Origin: Amoebidium appalachense
Lineage: Eukaryota; Ichthyosporea
Assembly: GCA_963693365.1 (NCBI GenBank)
Contig: CAVNZM010000003.1
Span: 7,688,001 to 7,752,000 of the forward strand
Direction: 5' to 3'
Length of the DNA: 64,000 nucleotides
Part shown: one piece after another, positions 35,756-49,790 of the stretch
Layout of the letters: every line of letters begins with the position of its first letter
How positions within the stretch are numbered: position 1 is the stretch's first letter
Translations under genes and position numbers: made by a program
Notes under the pieces: generated by a model
The model's input: only the letters and a program-made list of their open reading frames with translations
Databases searched by the model: none
What the model was told of the DNA's origin: nothing

Positions 35756-36126
35756 CAGGGTTGGGCTGGGCCAGTTGTAACGGACAGTTTCTTAATCGTA
35801 AAGGGGGGGTTTTGGGGGATCTTCAAGCCCAGCTAAAACGCCCCTCCAGTCACAGAACTCAAAATACGCGCTTTTACAAATTAAGTATCACATTACAGCC
35901 CTGGACACTTGTCGGGGTTCGATATTGCTCATGAGAAGCGCTGTAGATATGTTCTTGAACAGAAATATTGAAAAAATTAGGGACAGTTAGAGTATGGGGG
36001 CCTTAAAGCGTTTGTAATGCTATACATCTGATACGAAAGCTGTTACGACGGCACCCTAACCTTATTCGTATCGGGGTCTTTCGTTAATCGTAATCACGAC
36101 GATTTTTTTTCGTAACCGCCCCCCTG
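35756..36126. mobile_element. 371-bp hAT-like non-autonomous element with 8-bp target duplication
   Basis: The insertion starts CAGGG and ends CCCTG and is flanked on both sides by GTAGACGA (35748-35755 and 36127-36134). The homologous positions upstream of copies A (about 32086) and C (about 40598) hold a single GTAGACGA with continuous homology on either side. They therefore serve as empty sites. An 8-bp duplication with CAGG-type ends fits hAT superfamily MITEs. Terminal similarity beyond the first bases is weak (both arms contain GTAACG or GTTACG and AATCGTAA-type blocks). No coding capacity. Confidence 0.8.
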
Positions 36127-36229
36127 GTAGACGAATCTCCAGGAATCTAGATCTCGAGGAGTCGTCTGGATCACGGCCCGGCTCCCGCGCATCTCTTGAT
36201 CACTCTACCCTTCGGGGTATGCATACATG

Positions 36230-36915
<686 letters not shown>

Positions 36916-37463
36916 TACACGGAAAGAAAATGGAGCCATCCCCCTTGCAAACGTGCGCCCCTCCGGAGCCCTTCTAACAACTCCACTATCCCCCCCCCCC
37001 CCCCCCCCCCCCTTTCCCTACCAGTTTTCATCGGGTTTTTTTTAAAAAGAAAAAAAGAAAAAGAAAAAAAGAAAAAAAAACCACCAGACGAATTAAAGAA
37101 AAAAAAGAAACTCGCCTAGTATGTGCACTCCAATCACCCCCCTCCCCCCTCTTCCCCTCCCGCCCCTCCCTCCCTCATCCCCAACAAACAATATAAGCGA
37201 CAAATATTTGAGAACCCTGGCTAAGTCACCCCCTCCCCCTATTTTTGTCTGTGCATGTGTAAGTGCATGTAAGTGTGTGCGTGCGGGAGGGTTAACCCGT
37301 GTGTCTGCGTGAAGTGCATGTGTGTGTTTTTGACCAGCAGCAGGCCCATGCTAGTAAGCATGTGAAACCGAAATCTGTTCTCTCTATGTGGTTTGTACAG
37401 CAAAAAGGTTCATTGAGTAACAATTTATTTCAACGGATGAAAATGTATGTGTGTGTGTGTGTG

Positions 37464-37465
<2 letters not shown>
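36916..37465. other. spacer of the second duplicated unit, first part
   Basis: Contains CCCCTCCGGAGCCCTTCT (36958-36975), also found at 41878-41895 after the third GA tract, plus poly-C and A-rich blocks. No gene. Confidence 0.6.
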
Positions 37466-37528
<63 letters not shown>

Positions 37529-37561
37529 GGGGGGAGGGGGGAGGGGGGGGGGGGGGGGGGG
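37466..37561 (+). repeat. poly-G tract
   Basis: Nearly 100 bases of G with few A interruptions, the longest G run in the window. Confidence 0.95.
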
Positions 37562-37787
37562 ACGAAGAGGCCAAAGGCGGGGGAGGGGGGAGGAGGAGAG
37601 TGGAGCGGGCCCACGGAATTCTCGCGACAAGCGTAAGAGAAAATAAAATATTAGTTCAGGAGACCTTTACCCAAACACGCTCCCCGTCAATTAGGTAACT
37701 TGGAACAGTGCACATGGCTATCGTTCTGAGAGGAGCTAGGGGGGCCCAAAGTTGTGCAATTATGTAGATTCCGGTGTGTGCGGTGTG

Positions 37788-37940
<153 letters not shown>

Positions 37941-38389
37941 AATGTGTGTTTGATAAGGGGGAAGAAGTATAGCTAATTCAGACCATGGAATGCTTTTCTA
38001 CGGTCTGAGTATGTTCTATGCAGTAATGATAGCACTTGCCAACAGTGTAGTTACGCGCAGCCACACAGCTTTTATAAACTTTAGCCAACCTTCCGGTATT
38101 TTCACTCCAAGTTGTTTCCCTGGTACCCCCACCCCCCGTCACCCCCTCCCCACCCCTTCCGCAGCCCTCCATCCCCCGTTGTACGTACGTACCACTGATT
38201 ACCTTGCTAGCTAAAAAATACACACTGAGTGTGGGACTCTTGCAGGGTTGTTGCATATACGGTGTTTTTTTGGAAAGGAATTACAATGGTTATGAGATAC
38301 CATTACCAGCAAAACGTTTGCACTTGCAACACAAGACTAACACTGAGACTGAAAAATTCACGGCGCTTTCTTTTTAGTTCACCGAGCCT

Positions 38390-38435
<46 letters not shown>

Positions 38436-38576
38436 TCGGGTCTAGAATCAAGTTTTATAGATGCGGACACAAGAAATTTTTAAAGAAAGAGCCCTTTAAT
38501 CTTTTTAACTGCCCTAATAGGCAAAAGATGAAAGAAAGGAGATAATATGACGAGAATAAAGAAGCCAGTCGGGAAG

Positions 38577-39054
38577 AGTTAAAGGGTTTACTAAATAAAA
38601 GAGGGAAACAGGAACCAAGGAGGACAGGGGCACACCACTGGTTGGCCTGCCTGTGTAAATGACGAGGGAGGGAATAAGGGAAAGGGGGGGAGAGGGGGGG
38701 GGGGGGGAGGTTGGAATATGAGGAGGGGTGCGGACGATTGCGGGCGGGGGGGAATCGAGGCAAACAGGGGAGGAAGGGTTCCGGTTGAAAAGAGCTGAGG
38801 TGCATGTGTACAGGCGTGCGGGCGTGCGTGCGCGCGCACGCGCGTGTGTGTGCGTGTGTGTGTGCGCATGCGTGTGTGCGTGCGTGCGTCCGTACGTGCG
38901 TGCGTGCGTCCGTGCGTGCGCGCGTACGTGCGTGCGTGTGTGCGTGCGTGCGTACGTGCGTGGGTGTGTTTGTGTGTGGGTCGTGTGTGCGTGCGTGTGT
39001 ATGCGTGTGTGGATGTGTGCGTGCGGGTGTGTGTATTTAGTGTGTGTGTCTGTG

Positions 39055-39086
<32 letters not shown>

Positions 39087-39240
39087 GTTAGGTGGGAGTG
39101 TGGGGAGGAAGGGGGGGGAGGGGGGACAGGAATTCGAGTGAGGAGGATATCGATGTGCAGGTGACTCCGGGCGCCAACCTTGAGGGTTTGACAGAGGGTA
39201 GTGAGGCATTTCTTTTCATGGGCTTTTATTTTCCAGCAGT
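38577..39240 (+). repeat. paralogous spacer segment of the tandem unit
   Basis: 38577-38670 matches 34000-34090. 39163-39240 (AACCTTGAGGGTTTGA) matches 34478-34500. In between is a GT-rich tract with CGTG periodicity (38805-39090). This shows that the duplication covers the whole spacer and not only the gene. Confidence 0.75.
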
Positions 39241-39324
39241 TGAATTGTTTCTATCAAATCGTATTATTATCAGTGACCCTAATTTTGAGCCACCTTCGGC
39301 AAAAACCATATGTAAGACGATCAA

Positions 39325-39346
39325 TCTGAGTTCTGTCTCCCTGCAA

Positions 39347-39390
<44 letters not shown>

Positions 39391-39505
39391 CGCCGTCCCG
39401 AAGCGTAGTAAGGCCTTTTTTTATGTCGCCGTCTCGCAGCGTAGTAGGCCCCAGCCTTATTAATACGTAGGCCAGCGGGCACTAAGCCTTGGAGATGCAT
39501 ATACA
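39325..39505 (+). repeat. dispersed repeat family D, copy 2
   Basis: See 24560-24710. Includes a poly-T of about 35 bases and a short internal duplication of ATGTCGCCGTC at 39387 and 39422. Confidence 0.6.
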
Positions 39506-39564
39506 TTCGGCAACCGTGTAGCTATCTAAATCTGTCTAACTACTTATCTCATATGAACACCTTA

Positions 39565-40362
39565 TTAGGCTGCTACCAAAGCGCCATCCTCTGCAGCCAC
39601 TTCTGCGCCAGCCACAAGTTCGGGTGACTCCTCTTCCAGCGCAGCATATCCCTCCTCTGTGGCGGTGCCCACCTTCCTCGCCGCCCAGTCGCCTGCCTTG
39701 CTTGCTATGCTGCTGGCTTTGTCTGCAACCGCAGTGAAGACACCGGTGATGCCGTCAAAAAATCCGTCGGCATTGCGTCTCGTGTGTGCGTGCACGTGAC
39801 CAGAGGAGGCATGTGCACCCCTGCCTGCCACTGCCTGCACCGATTTGTGTCCGTCGTCATGCTTGGCAACCCACTCACCCCTTGCTGCCGGGATGGTCTG
39901 GGGGAACTCGTCCATCGGGTCAAGGGAGAAATGTTCGCCAATGCCGCCAAAGGGGGGACTGCCCCTCGTGAACACTTGTGCGTGGTCGTAGGGGGATGCG
40001 CGTGCGTGCTTGGCATGTTCTTCCGATCCGACAGGACCCAAGGCAGCCATGGATGTGCACGTGTTCTGGCACATGACTCTCAGCTGCTTGCGGTTGAAGG
40101 GGGAGGCACGGAACGTGTAGGTGGAGGGAGGGATGAGGCGGAGTGTCTGTTCGCACGTGGCAGCACACAGGGACTGAAGCTGACTCTCAGCCTCACAGGT
40201 GCGCTCACACTCAGGCACGGCATTTCCCCCCACACTCGCCACCGAGTGGCATGAGAGGATGCAAGAGGTGGTGATGGGGGACGGAGTGGTGGTGGCAGCA
40301 GCGGCATAGAGCGAGAGGGCGGCGAGACATAGGTAGGCGTACAGGTAGGTGAGAGGCGCCAT
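39565..40362 (-). CDS. secreted four-CxxxC protein, copy C
   Basis: Intronless frame of 265 residues, the longest and least altered of the three. The signal peptide (about 1-22) is followed by a linker shorter than in A. CxxxC pairs lie at 34/38, 52/56, 66/70 and 98/102. HVHAHTRRNADG is at 188-199, then an amphipathic helix and an acidic tail (EEGYAALEEESPELVAGAEV). It has two stretches absent from A: about 15 residues after the fourth CxxxC (GPVGSEEHAKHA region) and about 20 after SLDP (MDEFPQ region). The second is also in B, so A has probably lost it. The upstream region conserves TATA and CCAAT elements. Function unknown; likely a secreted structural or processed protein. Confidence 0.8.
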   Translation of the reverse strand: MAPLTYLYAYLCLAALSLYAAAATTTPSPITTSCILSCHSVASVGGNAVPECERTCEAESQLQSLCAATCEQTLRLIPPSTYTFRASPFNRKQLRVMCQNTCTSMAALGPVGSEEHAKHARASPYDHAQVFTRGSPPFGGIGEHFSLDPMDEFPQTIPAARGEWVAKHDDGHKSVQAVAGRGAHASSGHVHAHTRRNADGFFDGITGVFTAVADKASSIASKAGDWAARKVGTATEEGYAALEEESPELVAGAEVAAEDGALVAA

Positions 40363-40467
40363 GTTGAAGGTGTTTGCTGTTTAAATATTGAGCTGCTTAC
40401 TCTATTCCTGCTATTTGCTGTTGTTTGTTCGTTGGAACTTCTGAGGGAAGGAAAGTTCCGCTGGTTG

Positions 40468-40476
40468 CTTATATAG
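40468..40476 (-). promoter_or_regulatory. TATA box of copy C
   Basis: TATATAAGC on the - strand, 106 bases before the ATG, in the same conserved context as in copy A. Confidence 0.7.
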
Positions 40477-40754
40477 TTTTCGCCGCCCATTTTTCAATTT
40501 CGGGCGTGGTTCGGCGGCATCTGTCAACTGACTTATAGCCAATCATTAATGGCTCATGAAGTTCTATGCGTTAATATGATTGGATTAAATCGTGTAGACG
40601 AATATCGGAATCTAGATCTCGAGGAGTCGTCTGGATCACGGCCCGCCCCCCCGCGCATCTCTTAATCTCTCTACCCTTCCTTCCCCGGAACCCCGGCAGA
40701 GATATGCATACAGGGGAGGGGACGGGATGGAAGTGAAGCAGGCGGTGGGTGGGG

Positions 40755-41815
<1,061 letters not shown>

Positions 41816-41914
41816 GTCTCAGAGAGAAAGAAGATACACGGAAAGGAAAGGGAGCCGTCCACCATGCCAAACATGCACCCCTCCGGAGCCCTTCTTGCAA
41901 CCCCCACCACCACC

Positions 41915-41945
<31 letters not shown>

Positions 41946-42151
41946 GCTAGTTCTTCCCTTAAAAAAAGAAAAAAGAAAAAAAAAAGAATAAACCGACGAA
42001 TTAAAGAAAAGAAAAGAAACTCCGCTAGTTCTTCTCGTTAAAAAAACAACAAAAAAACAAACAAAAAAAAAACAGACGCATTAAAGAAAAGAAGAGAAAC
42101 ACTCTTACTAATAGTGTGTGGACTCTAATCACCCCCCTCACCCTCCCTCCC

Positions 42152-42195
<44 letters not shown>

Positions 42196-42295
42196 CTCTC
42201 TCACTCTCTCTCTCTCACTCTCTCTCTCCCTCTCTCTCTCTCTCTCACTCCCTCTCTCTCTCTTTCACTCACTCACTCACACACACACACACACA

Positions 42296-42351
<56 letters not shown>

Positions 42352-43130
42352 AGGCTGCAGCTGTTATTAACGCGGCACTGGCGGCTTACATGCGTGATCA
42401 CGAACCCCCTTCCTCGTCTACGTAATATACCATTAATGAGGCAGCTTTCATGCAAGAATCGATAGTCAGCCACACAGACGACAGTATGCGATGTTGCAGT
42501 TGCACTTCTGATTGGCCGTCTCAAAGTCTGCCTTGAACCTTAAATGGTAGACCATATATAGAGTGGATTTCAAACTTACGGCCGCTCATGCAGCTTCAGC
42601 TGCAAGGCATGTGCAACTTTGTTGCACGGCTCCCGGCCGGCCAGGCCAGGTAGCTAGCCCAGAGTCCCAGCTGGCAATAGCTACCCCCCCCCCCAAAACA
42701 TGACTACTGCGGATATCACGTACAACTAGGCGACATTTGGTTTGTGTGCCATGGAAATGTGTGCATAACTTTGCTGATAGTGTGTAATTTTGGTTTTGGA
42801 AGCCCCCCCCCCCCCCCCCCCCCCTTTTTTTTTTTCTTTTCTTTTTTTTTTTTTTTGGGTCTTGCTGTGTGTGTGTGTGTGTGTGTGTGTGTGGTGGTGG
42901 TGGTGGTGGTGGTGGTGGTGGTGGTGGTGGTGGTGGTGGTGTGTGTGGGGGGGGGGGGGGGGTACTGTTGTGTGTGTGTACTGCGTTGTAGTTGTTGTTG
43001 TTGTTGTTGTTGTTGTTGGAGGTGGTGGTGGTGGTGGTGGCAGTGGTGGCGGTGTGGTGGTGTGTGCGTCGTCCAGGGGGGGGGGGGAGGGGGGAGGGTG
43101 GGGGGGGGGGGGGGGGGGGGGGTATCTTTC
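41816..43130. other. intergenic DNA after the secreted-protein cluster
   Basis: (CT)n at 42152-42350, unique DNA at 42351-42780, then a mosaic of poly-C, poly-T, (GT)n, (GGT)n and (GTT)n at 42800-43125. No gene seen. Confidence 0.55.
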
Positions 43131-43186
43131 CAAGGTATTCAAAGAGTCCCTTTATTGCAGAAGTCGGGGGAAATGTGTGCAACTTT

Positions 43187-43200
43187 TTTATTTATTTATT
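43187..43200 (-). terminator. overlapping AATAAA poly(A) signals for the cornichon gene
   Basis: AATAAATAAATAAA on the - strand, about 365 bases after the cornichon stop codon. Confidence 0.5.
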
Positions 43201-43563
43201 GTGTGCTCGTGCCGACCAGAACATTCGTTAACCACATATGCACGTGTTTAGAGAAAGTCCAAATCAACCCACAAGAAAAAATATAAAAAATGAAAATCAA
43301 AAAACAAAAAGCCCTAAACCCCTGTTTGTACCTGTCCTTGTTCTTACAGCACAGCACAGATCAATACCAAAAAAAAGCCGTGCCGCTTTGTTTTTAAGCC
43401 ATATTAACGGTCAAACACATCTGCTTACAGAATTTTTCTACCAAAATGGCCATCAATTGCACAAGACGCCAACATCAGTAGACTAGAACACCGTGTTCCT
43501 CCTCCCCATTATCCTCCCAGACCACCTCCACTATCCGCCTGTAGCCTGCCATCCGAACAGGCC

Positions 43564-44162
43564 CTAGTGTGAAATCAGGGCCAGAATCATCCTGCAAATC
43601 ACACAGTCCCAGTTATTATCCCACCCATGTTGCTGCTACGGATAAATCAATGAATCATAGTTTCAGCTGCATAAAAACAGGTCGCGAGACAAAGAAAGAA
43701 AGAAAAAGGAGGGGGAATGTGGACATGAAAGTCTTTGTGTGTGTTGTGCATGCATGTGGGTGTTGTGTGCATGTGTTGGTGTACCGATGTGTGCGTATCT
43801 GTTGTGTACGTGTGTGTTGGTATGTATTCATGTTTTGTGTTTGTGATGTGTACACTTAGTTTAATGTATGTGCTGTGTATATCGAAATCTTCTTGTTGTG
43901 TGTGTGCGTGTGCCTGACGTTTGTGTAAATGATGCTTATGGATAAGTCGCCTATGTACACATCAACGTCGATGTGTTGTGTGCATTGGGTGATTGAGGGT
44001 GTGTCATACGTGTGTAATGGTATATTCGTGCGTGTATGCTATTCGTTTATCATTGCACGCTTGCACACACGTGTTTGTGTGTGTGCGTGCGTGTGCGTGT
44101 GCGTGTGCATGTGTGTGCGTGTACGTGTGCGTGCGTGCATGCGTGCGTGCATGTGCGCGCGC

Positions 44163-44196
<34 letters not shown>

Positions 44197-45341
44197 TGTT
44201 GTGTCTGTACGCATGTGCGTTACTTGCCATGCAAACATGTGTGTATATGTGAGGCCATAATTTGTGTGCTCTTAGGCTTGTGCGTGTGTCTTTGTACCTA
44301 GCTGTTTGTTGGGGGCAAGGAATGCGGGGGCTAGAGGGGGGGGGGGGGGGGGGGGGGGGGGGGAGGGGGGAGGGGGGGGGTGCATGTCTGTATGTGTGGT
44401 TGCATAGGCGGGCGGGCATGCGTGAGTTGTTGTGCGTGTGTCGCATATGTTGCGGTGCACACATTATACATAACATGGATGACGACAATCTGTGTGTGTG
44501 TGTGTGTGTGTGTTAGTGTGTGCGGGCGCACACGTGTTTTTGTTGTGTGTGAGTGTGAGCGCGTGTGTGCATGTGTGTGTGTGTACATACGCAGGTCCGT
44601 ACACCCATATTTTGCATGCACGCTTTGTGGCGCTCGCACATCTGTGCTCAGACGCAAGCCCGCATGCGCACGAGAGCTTGGACCATGCTACATGTGTCAG
44701 CACATGTGTGTGCATGCAACCGTATGTGTGTACATGTAACCGTGTGCGTGTGCATGTAATCGCATGTGTATGCATGTAACCTATGTGTGAGTGTGACCAT
44801 AAGGTCGCATGTAGCCGTAAGTGCACTAGTCTGCATGTAACCGTGTGCATGCAACCGTGCGTGCATGGAACCTCGTATGTGCGAATGTAAACATGAATGT
44901 GCGTGCAATTAAACACACGAGTGTGCCTGTGCCTGCCTGGACATGTTTGCAAACACCTGTAAAGGTAGTAGAAGAAGCACAGCAGGAAGAAGCCTAGCTT
45001 GACAAAGCAGTCCCTCTTGTGCTTGTTGAGGTCCCGGAAGATAACAGTGGGGTCCAAGTGGTGCTTGCCCTGCGTGTAGCTGAAAAGGGGGGGTTACAAT
45101 GGTGCGGCCTGAAATTTCAGAAATTCGATTGGGTACGCTTATTGCGTTCCTTTAGCCCAAGGCGGGGAGGGGCGACGGTGGGGATGGGGGTGGGGGAACG
45201 GGGGGCTAGAATGTTTTACTGTAGACCAAGTATATATTCATGACACACCACCGCGTTATAAGTAGAGTCCATTCTCCCGGGGGGAGGAGGGGGGGGGGGG
45301 GGGGGGGGGAGGGAGGGCTGTACACAAACCGTAGGAAGTGT

Positions 45342-45372
<31 letters not shown>

Positions 45373-45393
45373 GGGGGGCTGTTAAACACACAC

Positions 45394-45424
<31 letters not shown>

Positions 45425-45663
45425 GGGTGTGGGTGTGAGGGGGGGGGGGGGGGGAGGGGGAGGGGGGTGTTATACACACACCGTGGGGGGAAGGGGGGCT
45501 ATTATGCACACACCGTGTGTGTGTATGTGGGGGGAGGGGGGGGGGGGGGGGGGTTGAATGCACCATAGAGTATGACGTACACATTCACAACGGACAGCAC
45601 CATGAAGAGTGCAAATGCCACATCAAGGGTATGCATAATAAGCAGATAAGCAGAGCCCATTCT

Positions 45664-45700
<37 letters not shown>

Positions 45701-46607
45701 GGGGGGAGGGGGGGGGGAGGGGGGGTTGAATGCGTCATAAAGTACGAAGTACACAAGAACAAACGGATAACACAATGCAGAATGCAAGCCATACATAAAG
45801 AGTATGCATAAAAAGCCCATCCTCAGGGGGGACCCACGTCATCCACAGTACCCGAGTTTCGACCTTTTCACCTCGTTAACGAAACCCAACTCAGATACTG
45901 TTTCACTTGAACATGAGTAGGTCACCCGTCTTGATCAGAGACGAGCAGGGTTGCTTATGCAGGCAAGGGCAGGGGGAAAGGCCGGGGGTTAAAGTTGCAG
46001 CAGTAAGCAGAAGCAAGAAAAATATAGATAGGAACTCAGGGGCTTCTGGGAAGCTCCCCTGTCGCTACCTAAGTCGATACTTCCCTGGCAAACATACTAC
46101 ACCAGCTGAAAAGAATTAAGTCCCGAAGGCCGCAGAATTCGCAATCAGAGGGGAAAATATGAGATTTGACCAAAGCCGCAGGGTAGTAACACGCTTACTA
46201 GGGCGGAACTTTAACGTCTTCGAACGGAAAGCTATGCCCCCGGATGTCAGCCGGAAATATGGTATCACCCATTGCTTTGGGCTTGAAAAAAGCCAAACCG
46301 ATAGTCCGAGTTATGTTACGCCGGCAGGTAACATGCCGCATGGGTTCCAATGGAGCTGTCGCCAACACAGCGGTGTGTGCATGTGTGCGCGTAACGCAAT
46401 GTTAAGTGTGTCTATAGCTATGAAAGGGGGTATGCAGAAGTGGACAGATCAAGTGTGTGGAGAGAAAAACAGTAGGAAGAAAAATAGACACCGGTGTGTG
46501 CAACCCCGCACAACATACATACACACACACACACACATAAATAAGCGAAGATTACAGGTTATCAACCAGAACAATAAATGACAAGCAAAACAACAGGTGC
46601 CAAAAAA

Positions 46608-46706
<99 letters not shown>

Positions 46707-47066
46707 GAGGGGGAGGGGGGGTCTTAGGGATGCTCCAGGGGGAGGGGGGAGGTTCCTTACAACAGTAGGCAGCCCAAACCAAACGGGCAAAGTTCAATTA
46801 AGGCATGCAACATCGGGGGGGAGGGGGGAAGGGGGGGGGGGGGGTTTGAAATGCCTTAATCAGAAGGGCCCATACACCCACTGCCATCCAACTCACACAC
46901 AATTTACTCCACACGAGCCTCACAAGTATGACAACACCCGAATCTTTGCTGGTTCGGGATGTGTGTTGGGTGTGGGTGTAGGTGCAGTGCTCTGAAACGT
47001 GCTGTAAAGGATAGGACATGTGGTTGTGTATAGACATAGAGGGATTATGGGGTGATAGTGATGGTG

Positions 47067-47114
<48 letters not shown>

Positions 47115-47205
47115 CGCGGTAGTGTTTAACATGCGTGTGTGTGGTCGTGTTCTTTTGTTGTTTGTCAGCGTGAGTGCATGTGTGTGTGTGTGTGTGCGTG
47201 TGTGT

Positions 47206-47243
<38 letters not shown>

Positions 47244-47291
47244 CACGTGTGTGTGCATGTGTGTGCGCGCGTGTGTGTGTGCGCGCCTGCG

Positions 47292-47359
<68 letters not shown>

Positions 47360-47454
47360 GTGTGTGTTTGTTTGAATGTGAGTGTGAGTTTGTTTGAGTG
47401 TGAGTTTCTGTGTGCTGTGTGTATTGCATGCACGTGTATGTCTGTACGAGTATA

Positions 47455-47496
<42 letters not shown>

Positions 47497-48090
47497 TGTG
47501 TATGTGCCGTGCGGTGTGTAAGTGTTTATTGGTGGGGGTTGTGTGCAGGTAAGAATGTTGGTGAAAGGGATGAGGAGGTGTGAGCCCATACTTGTAGATG
47601 TTGTAGCCCAGCAGGGGTGTGTTGATGAGGAAGGGCAGAATCTCCATGTTCAGAAGGAACGCAAGAGTCAACACTCCGTGCACACCGTACTCGGGTAGCA
47701 CATACTGCAGAGAGGAAGAAATATATATTAGTGAGCGAAGGGGGGGGGAAGAGGGGTGGGGTGCGGGGTTAATGGGAAGGGGAAGGCCGGGGGGGGAGGG
47801 GGGGAGGGGAGCGTGGTATTGAAAGAGGTTGGCTGGGGAAGGAGGAGAAGGGGTAAAATGGGTTACGGAGTATGAAGCCCATATTCACGACGGACAACAC
47901 AATGAGCATGCATGATCAGTAGAGCCCATCCATAGGGATGGTGGGAGGAAGGGGCAGGGGAATTGGAAGGGGGAATGGGAGGGGGGGGGGGGGGGGGGGG
48001 GGAGGGGGGGGGTGAGGCATAGAGAGTGAAGGGGGACAAAACTACCCATGCACCCGAGTTTCGAACCCAAGGGGGAGGGGAGAGGGGAGG

Positions 48091-48128
<38 letters not shown>

Positions 48129-49580
48129 ATTGATAGTAACGATCATTTTTTCAAAGAAAAAACCATCTCAGGTTAGCTTTGTTAAATCACCAGTCTATAT
48201 CAAAGCTAAGGGAGGGTTGCTAATGTAAAAAGGCAGGAAAGAGCAAGTCTAGCAGTCGATATGGAGTTTGAAAGAGGGTGTGGCACGGGTGGAGATAGGG
48301 GCAGGAGGGGAGTGAGGAGGGAGAGAATGGGCTAGGGGGTGGGGTGGGGCAGGGTAGAGGGGGGGAGGAGAGGGGAGGAAGGGAGAGAGTGAGAGAAAGA
48401 GGGGGGGGGGGGGGGGGTCTGTGTGCGGGTGAGCATGCATGTGGGCTGGTGTGTGTGTGTGCATGTGCGTGCGTGTGTGTATGTGGAAGATTTGCATGGG
48501 TTTAAGGCACAACCAAACAGAGCAAGAGGGGGGGAGGAAGTGCAGCTTGGTGATAGGGAGGAAAGAAAACATGAAGAGAGAGAGCGAGGGGAGGGAGAGG
48601 GGGCAGGGGGGTAGGTAGGCATGCAAACCAGTCATGTTTCACGTACCTGGTTTAGTTTTTGACACAAATCTATCGGGTTGATGTAGTCCACCTCCAAATC
48701 GGAGAACATGATAATCTTGTGGGGTTAAGGATGTTGACAAACAAACATCTTGCAAACCTACATGTCACGAACTGCCCACAAGAAGTAGTATTGTGACGTT
48801 TGAAAAACACACCAAGGATGGCTTTCACAACAAGAACAGCAAGTCTTTTGACAAGCCCGTGCCCATACCAGCATGCAAAGGAAATACACATACACAAACA
48901 CACACATACAACTTGCAGGAAAGGGCACTTGTTTGTGTGTGTGTGTGTGCAAACACTGAACGCGCAACCACAGGCCAACACTTTGAGAAACACATGGATT
49001 ACTACCCTACCCTTCTTCCCTCTCCCCCATCCCCATCCCACCTGACATATACACACACGCGCGCTCGTGCACACATGCACACACAGAAGCATGCACACAT
49101 GCACCGTGGCACACACGCACATCCACCCCGACCATCACCACATACCCACTTCAATCACATCTATACCCCTACACGCACACATACAAAGGAAATATGTGAA
49201 CACCGCACCATCCTATACCCAAAAACAAACTTTGCCCCTATAGTACACATGTCACAGATCACAGCCACCCCCTCACCCGGCTCCAAATGTTCACTAACTT
49301 GTAGCTGTCTCAGAAACTCTTCTCAGGGACAGCTTTAGCCGAATGTAATTGATGCAAGGGTCTCAACCCCCTTCTCTCCCCTCCCCTCCCCCCACCCCCC
49401 CACCCACCCCATCCCCCCTTCCCCCCCCTCGAACACCCGCCTCGCCGTTCCGCTCTCCTTATCTCTCTCCCCCCACCACATTCCCAACTTCAGAAAGAGC
49501 AAGGATACAAAGTAGACCATCATAAACAGAAGCAGTGCCGAGAGGATCACTGCCATAACAAACAAAATCGCAGACGCCAT
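43564..49580 (-). CDS. cornichon / Erv14 family cargo receptor
   Basis: Five exons in transcript order: 49580-49509, 48715-48647, 47704-47592, 45079-44957, 43591-43564. Donors are GTATCC, GTACGT, GTATGG and GTGTTT; all acceptors end in AG. Phases are consistent and the product is 134 residues (yeast Erv14 has 138). The signature [17 protein letters not shown] follows a first membrane helix. Next come [18 protein letters not shown] (second helix), [17 protein letters not shown] and the final helix ending [13 protein letters not shown]. All correspond position by position to Erv14/cornichon. These proteins sit in the ER membrane and load transmembrane cargo into COPII vessels via the [11 protein letters not shown] region. 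The last exon is only 28 bases including TAG, found from the expected YLYRM motif. Introns are large and repeat-rich. Closer in wording to fungal Erv14 than to animal cornichons. Confidence 0.92.
44050..44580 (+). repeat. GT-rich DNA and poly-G in cornichon intron 4
   Basis: (GT)n interrupted by GTGCGTGC, plus poly-G at 44335-44380. On the sense strand of the gene these are CA and C tracts. Confidence 0.85.
44695..44900 (+). repeat. GTGTGCATGTAACCGTATGT-type degenerate array
   Basis: About ten imperfect units of roughly 20 bases containing GCATGTAACCG or close variants, within cornichon intron 4. Confidence 0.7.
45280..45560 (+). repeat. poly-G islands in cornichon intron 3 with repeated CACACACCGTG blocks
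   Basis: Four G-rich islands alternate with CACACACCGTG(TG)n blocks at about 45388, 45473 and 45507, a small tandem duplication of mixed units. Confidence 0.75.
45555..45660 (-). repeat. intronic repeat IR, partial copy in cornichon intron 3
   Basis: On the - strand it reads GAATGGGCTCTGCTTAT, then GCATACCC and TTGAATGTG-type blocks, aligning with the middle of the family. Sense to cornichon. Confidence 0.7.
45729..46100 (-). repeat. intronic repeat IR, longest copy, cornichon intron 3
   Basis: 45735-45915 is nearly identical to 57855-58040 (shared GAGTTTCGACC, GTTAACGAAACCCAACTCAG and ATACTGTTTCACTTGAACAT on the + strand). Homology to 48190-48245 continues upstream (AGGGTTGCTTATG), so the full element is longer than any single complete copy here. 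Sense to cornichon. Confidence 0.8.
46615..46703 (+). repeat. (GA)n in cornichon intron 3
   Basis: About 85 bases of uninterrupted GA after a short A run. Confidence 0.95.
47069..47500 (+). repeat. (GT)n complex just downstream of cornichon exon 3
   Basis: Several (GT)n blocks of 30-70 bases with GTGCGCGC and GAGTGTGAGTTT interruptions; CA on the sense strand. Confidence 0.9.
47865..48245 (-). repeat. intronic repeat IR, copy in cornichon intron 2 split by poly-G
   Basis: Two related parts, about 47865-47945 and 48040-48245, are separated by poly-G islands. The second has GGGTTCGAAACTCGGGTG on the - strand, including a GTTCGAAAC at 48058-48066 that fits the Pol III B-box consensus. Sense to cornichon. 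Confidence 0.65.
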
Positions 49581-49790
49581 TCTTGATGTGTGATAGAACC
49601 CGACCGCTAGTTTGTAAATGTGGGTGTCTATAACTGTTAGTAACTGTCACGCTTAACTTGTTGAAAAGTGGGTGTAACGCTTGTAGATGTTCCTAGGTAT
49701 TTGTGTACTTTTTTGTGTGGGTAAAAAGGGAAGGAGTTTCCTGAACTTTTCCCGTTTTTCCGTTTGATCGTTTCGGAACAGATGTTCGCT

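Noticed and set aside
46159-46581. A 140-codon frame inside cornichon intron 3
   Set aside because: It lies in complex intron DNA adjoining an IR copy on the opposite strand. It matches no family I know and has no promoter or splice evidence.
48049-48070. A tRNA gene in the intronic repeat because of GTTCGAAAC
   Set aside because: Only a B-box-like motif is present and other copies vary there. No cloverleaf can be drawn, so it is reported only as a feature of the repeat.
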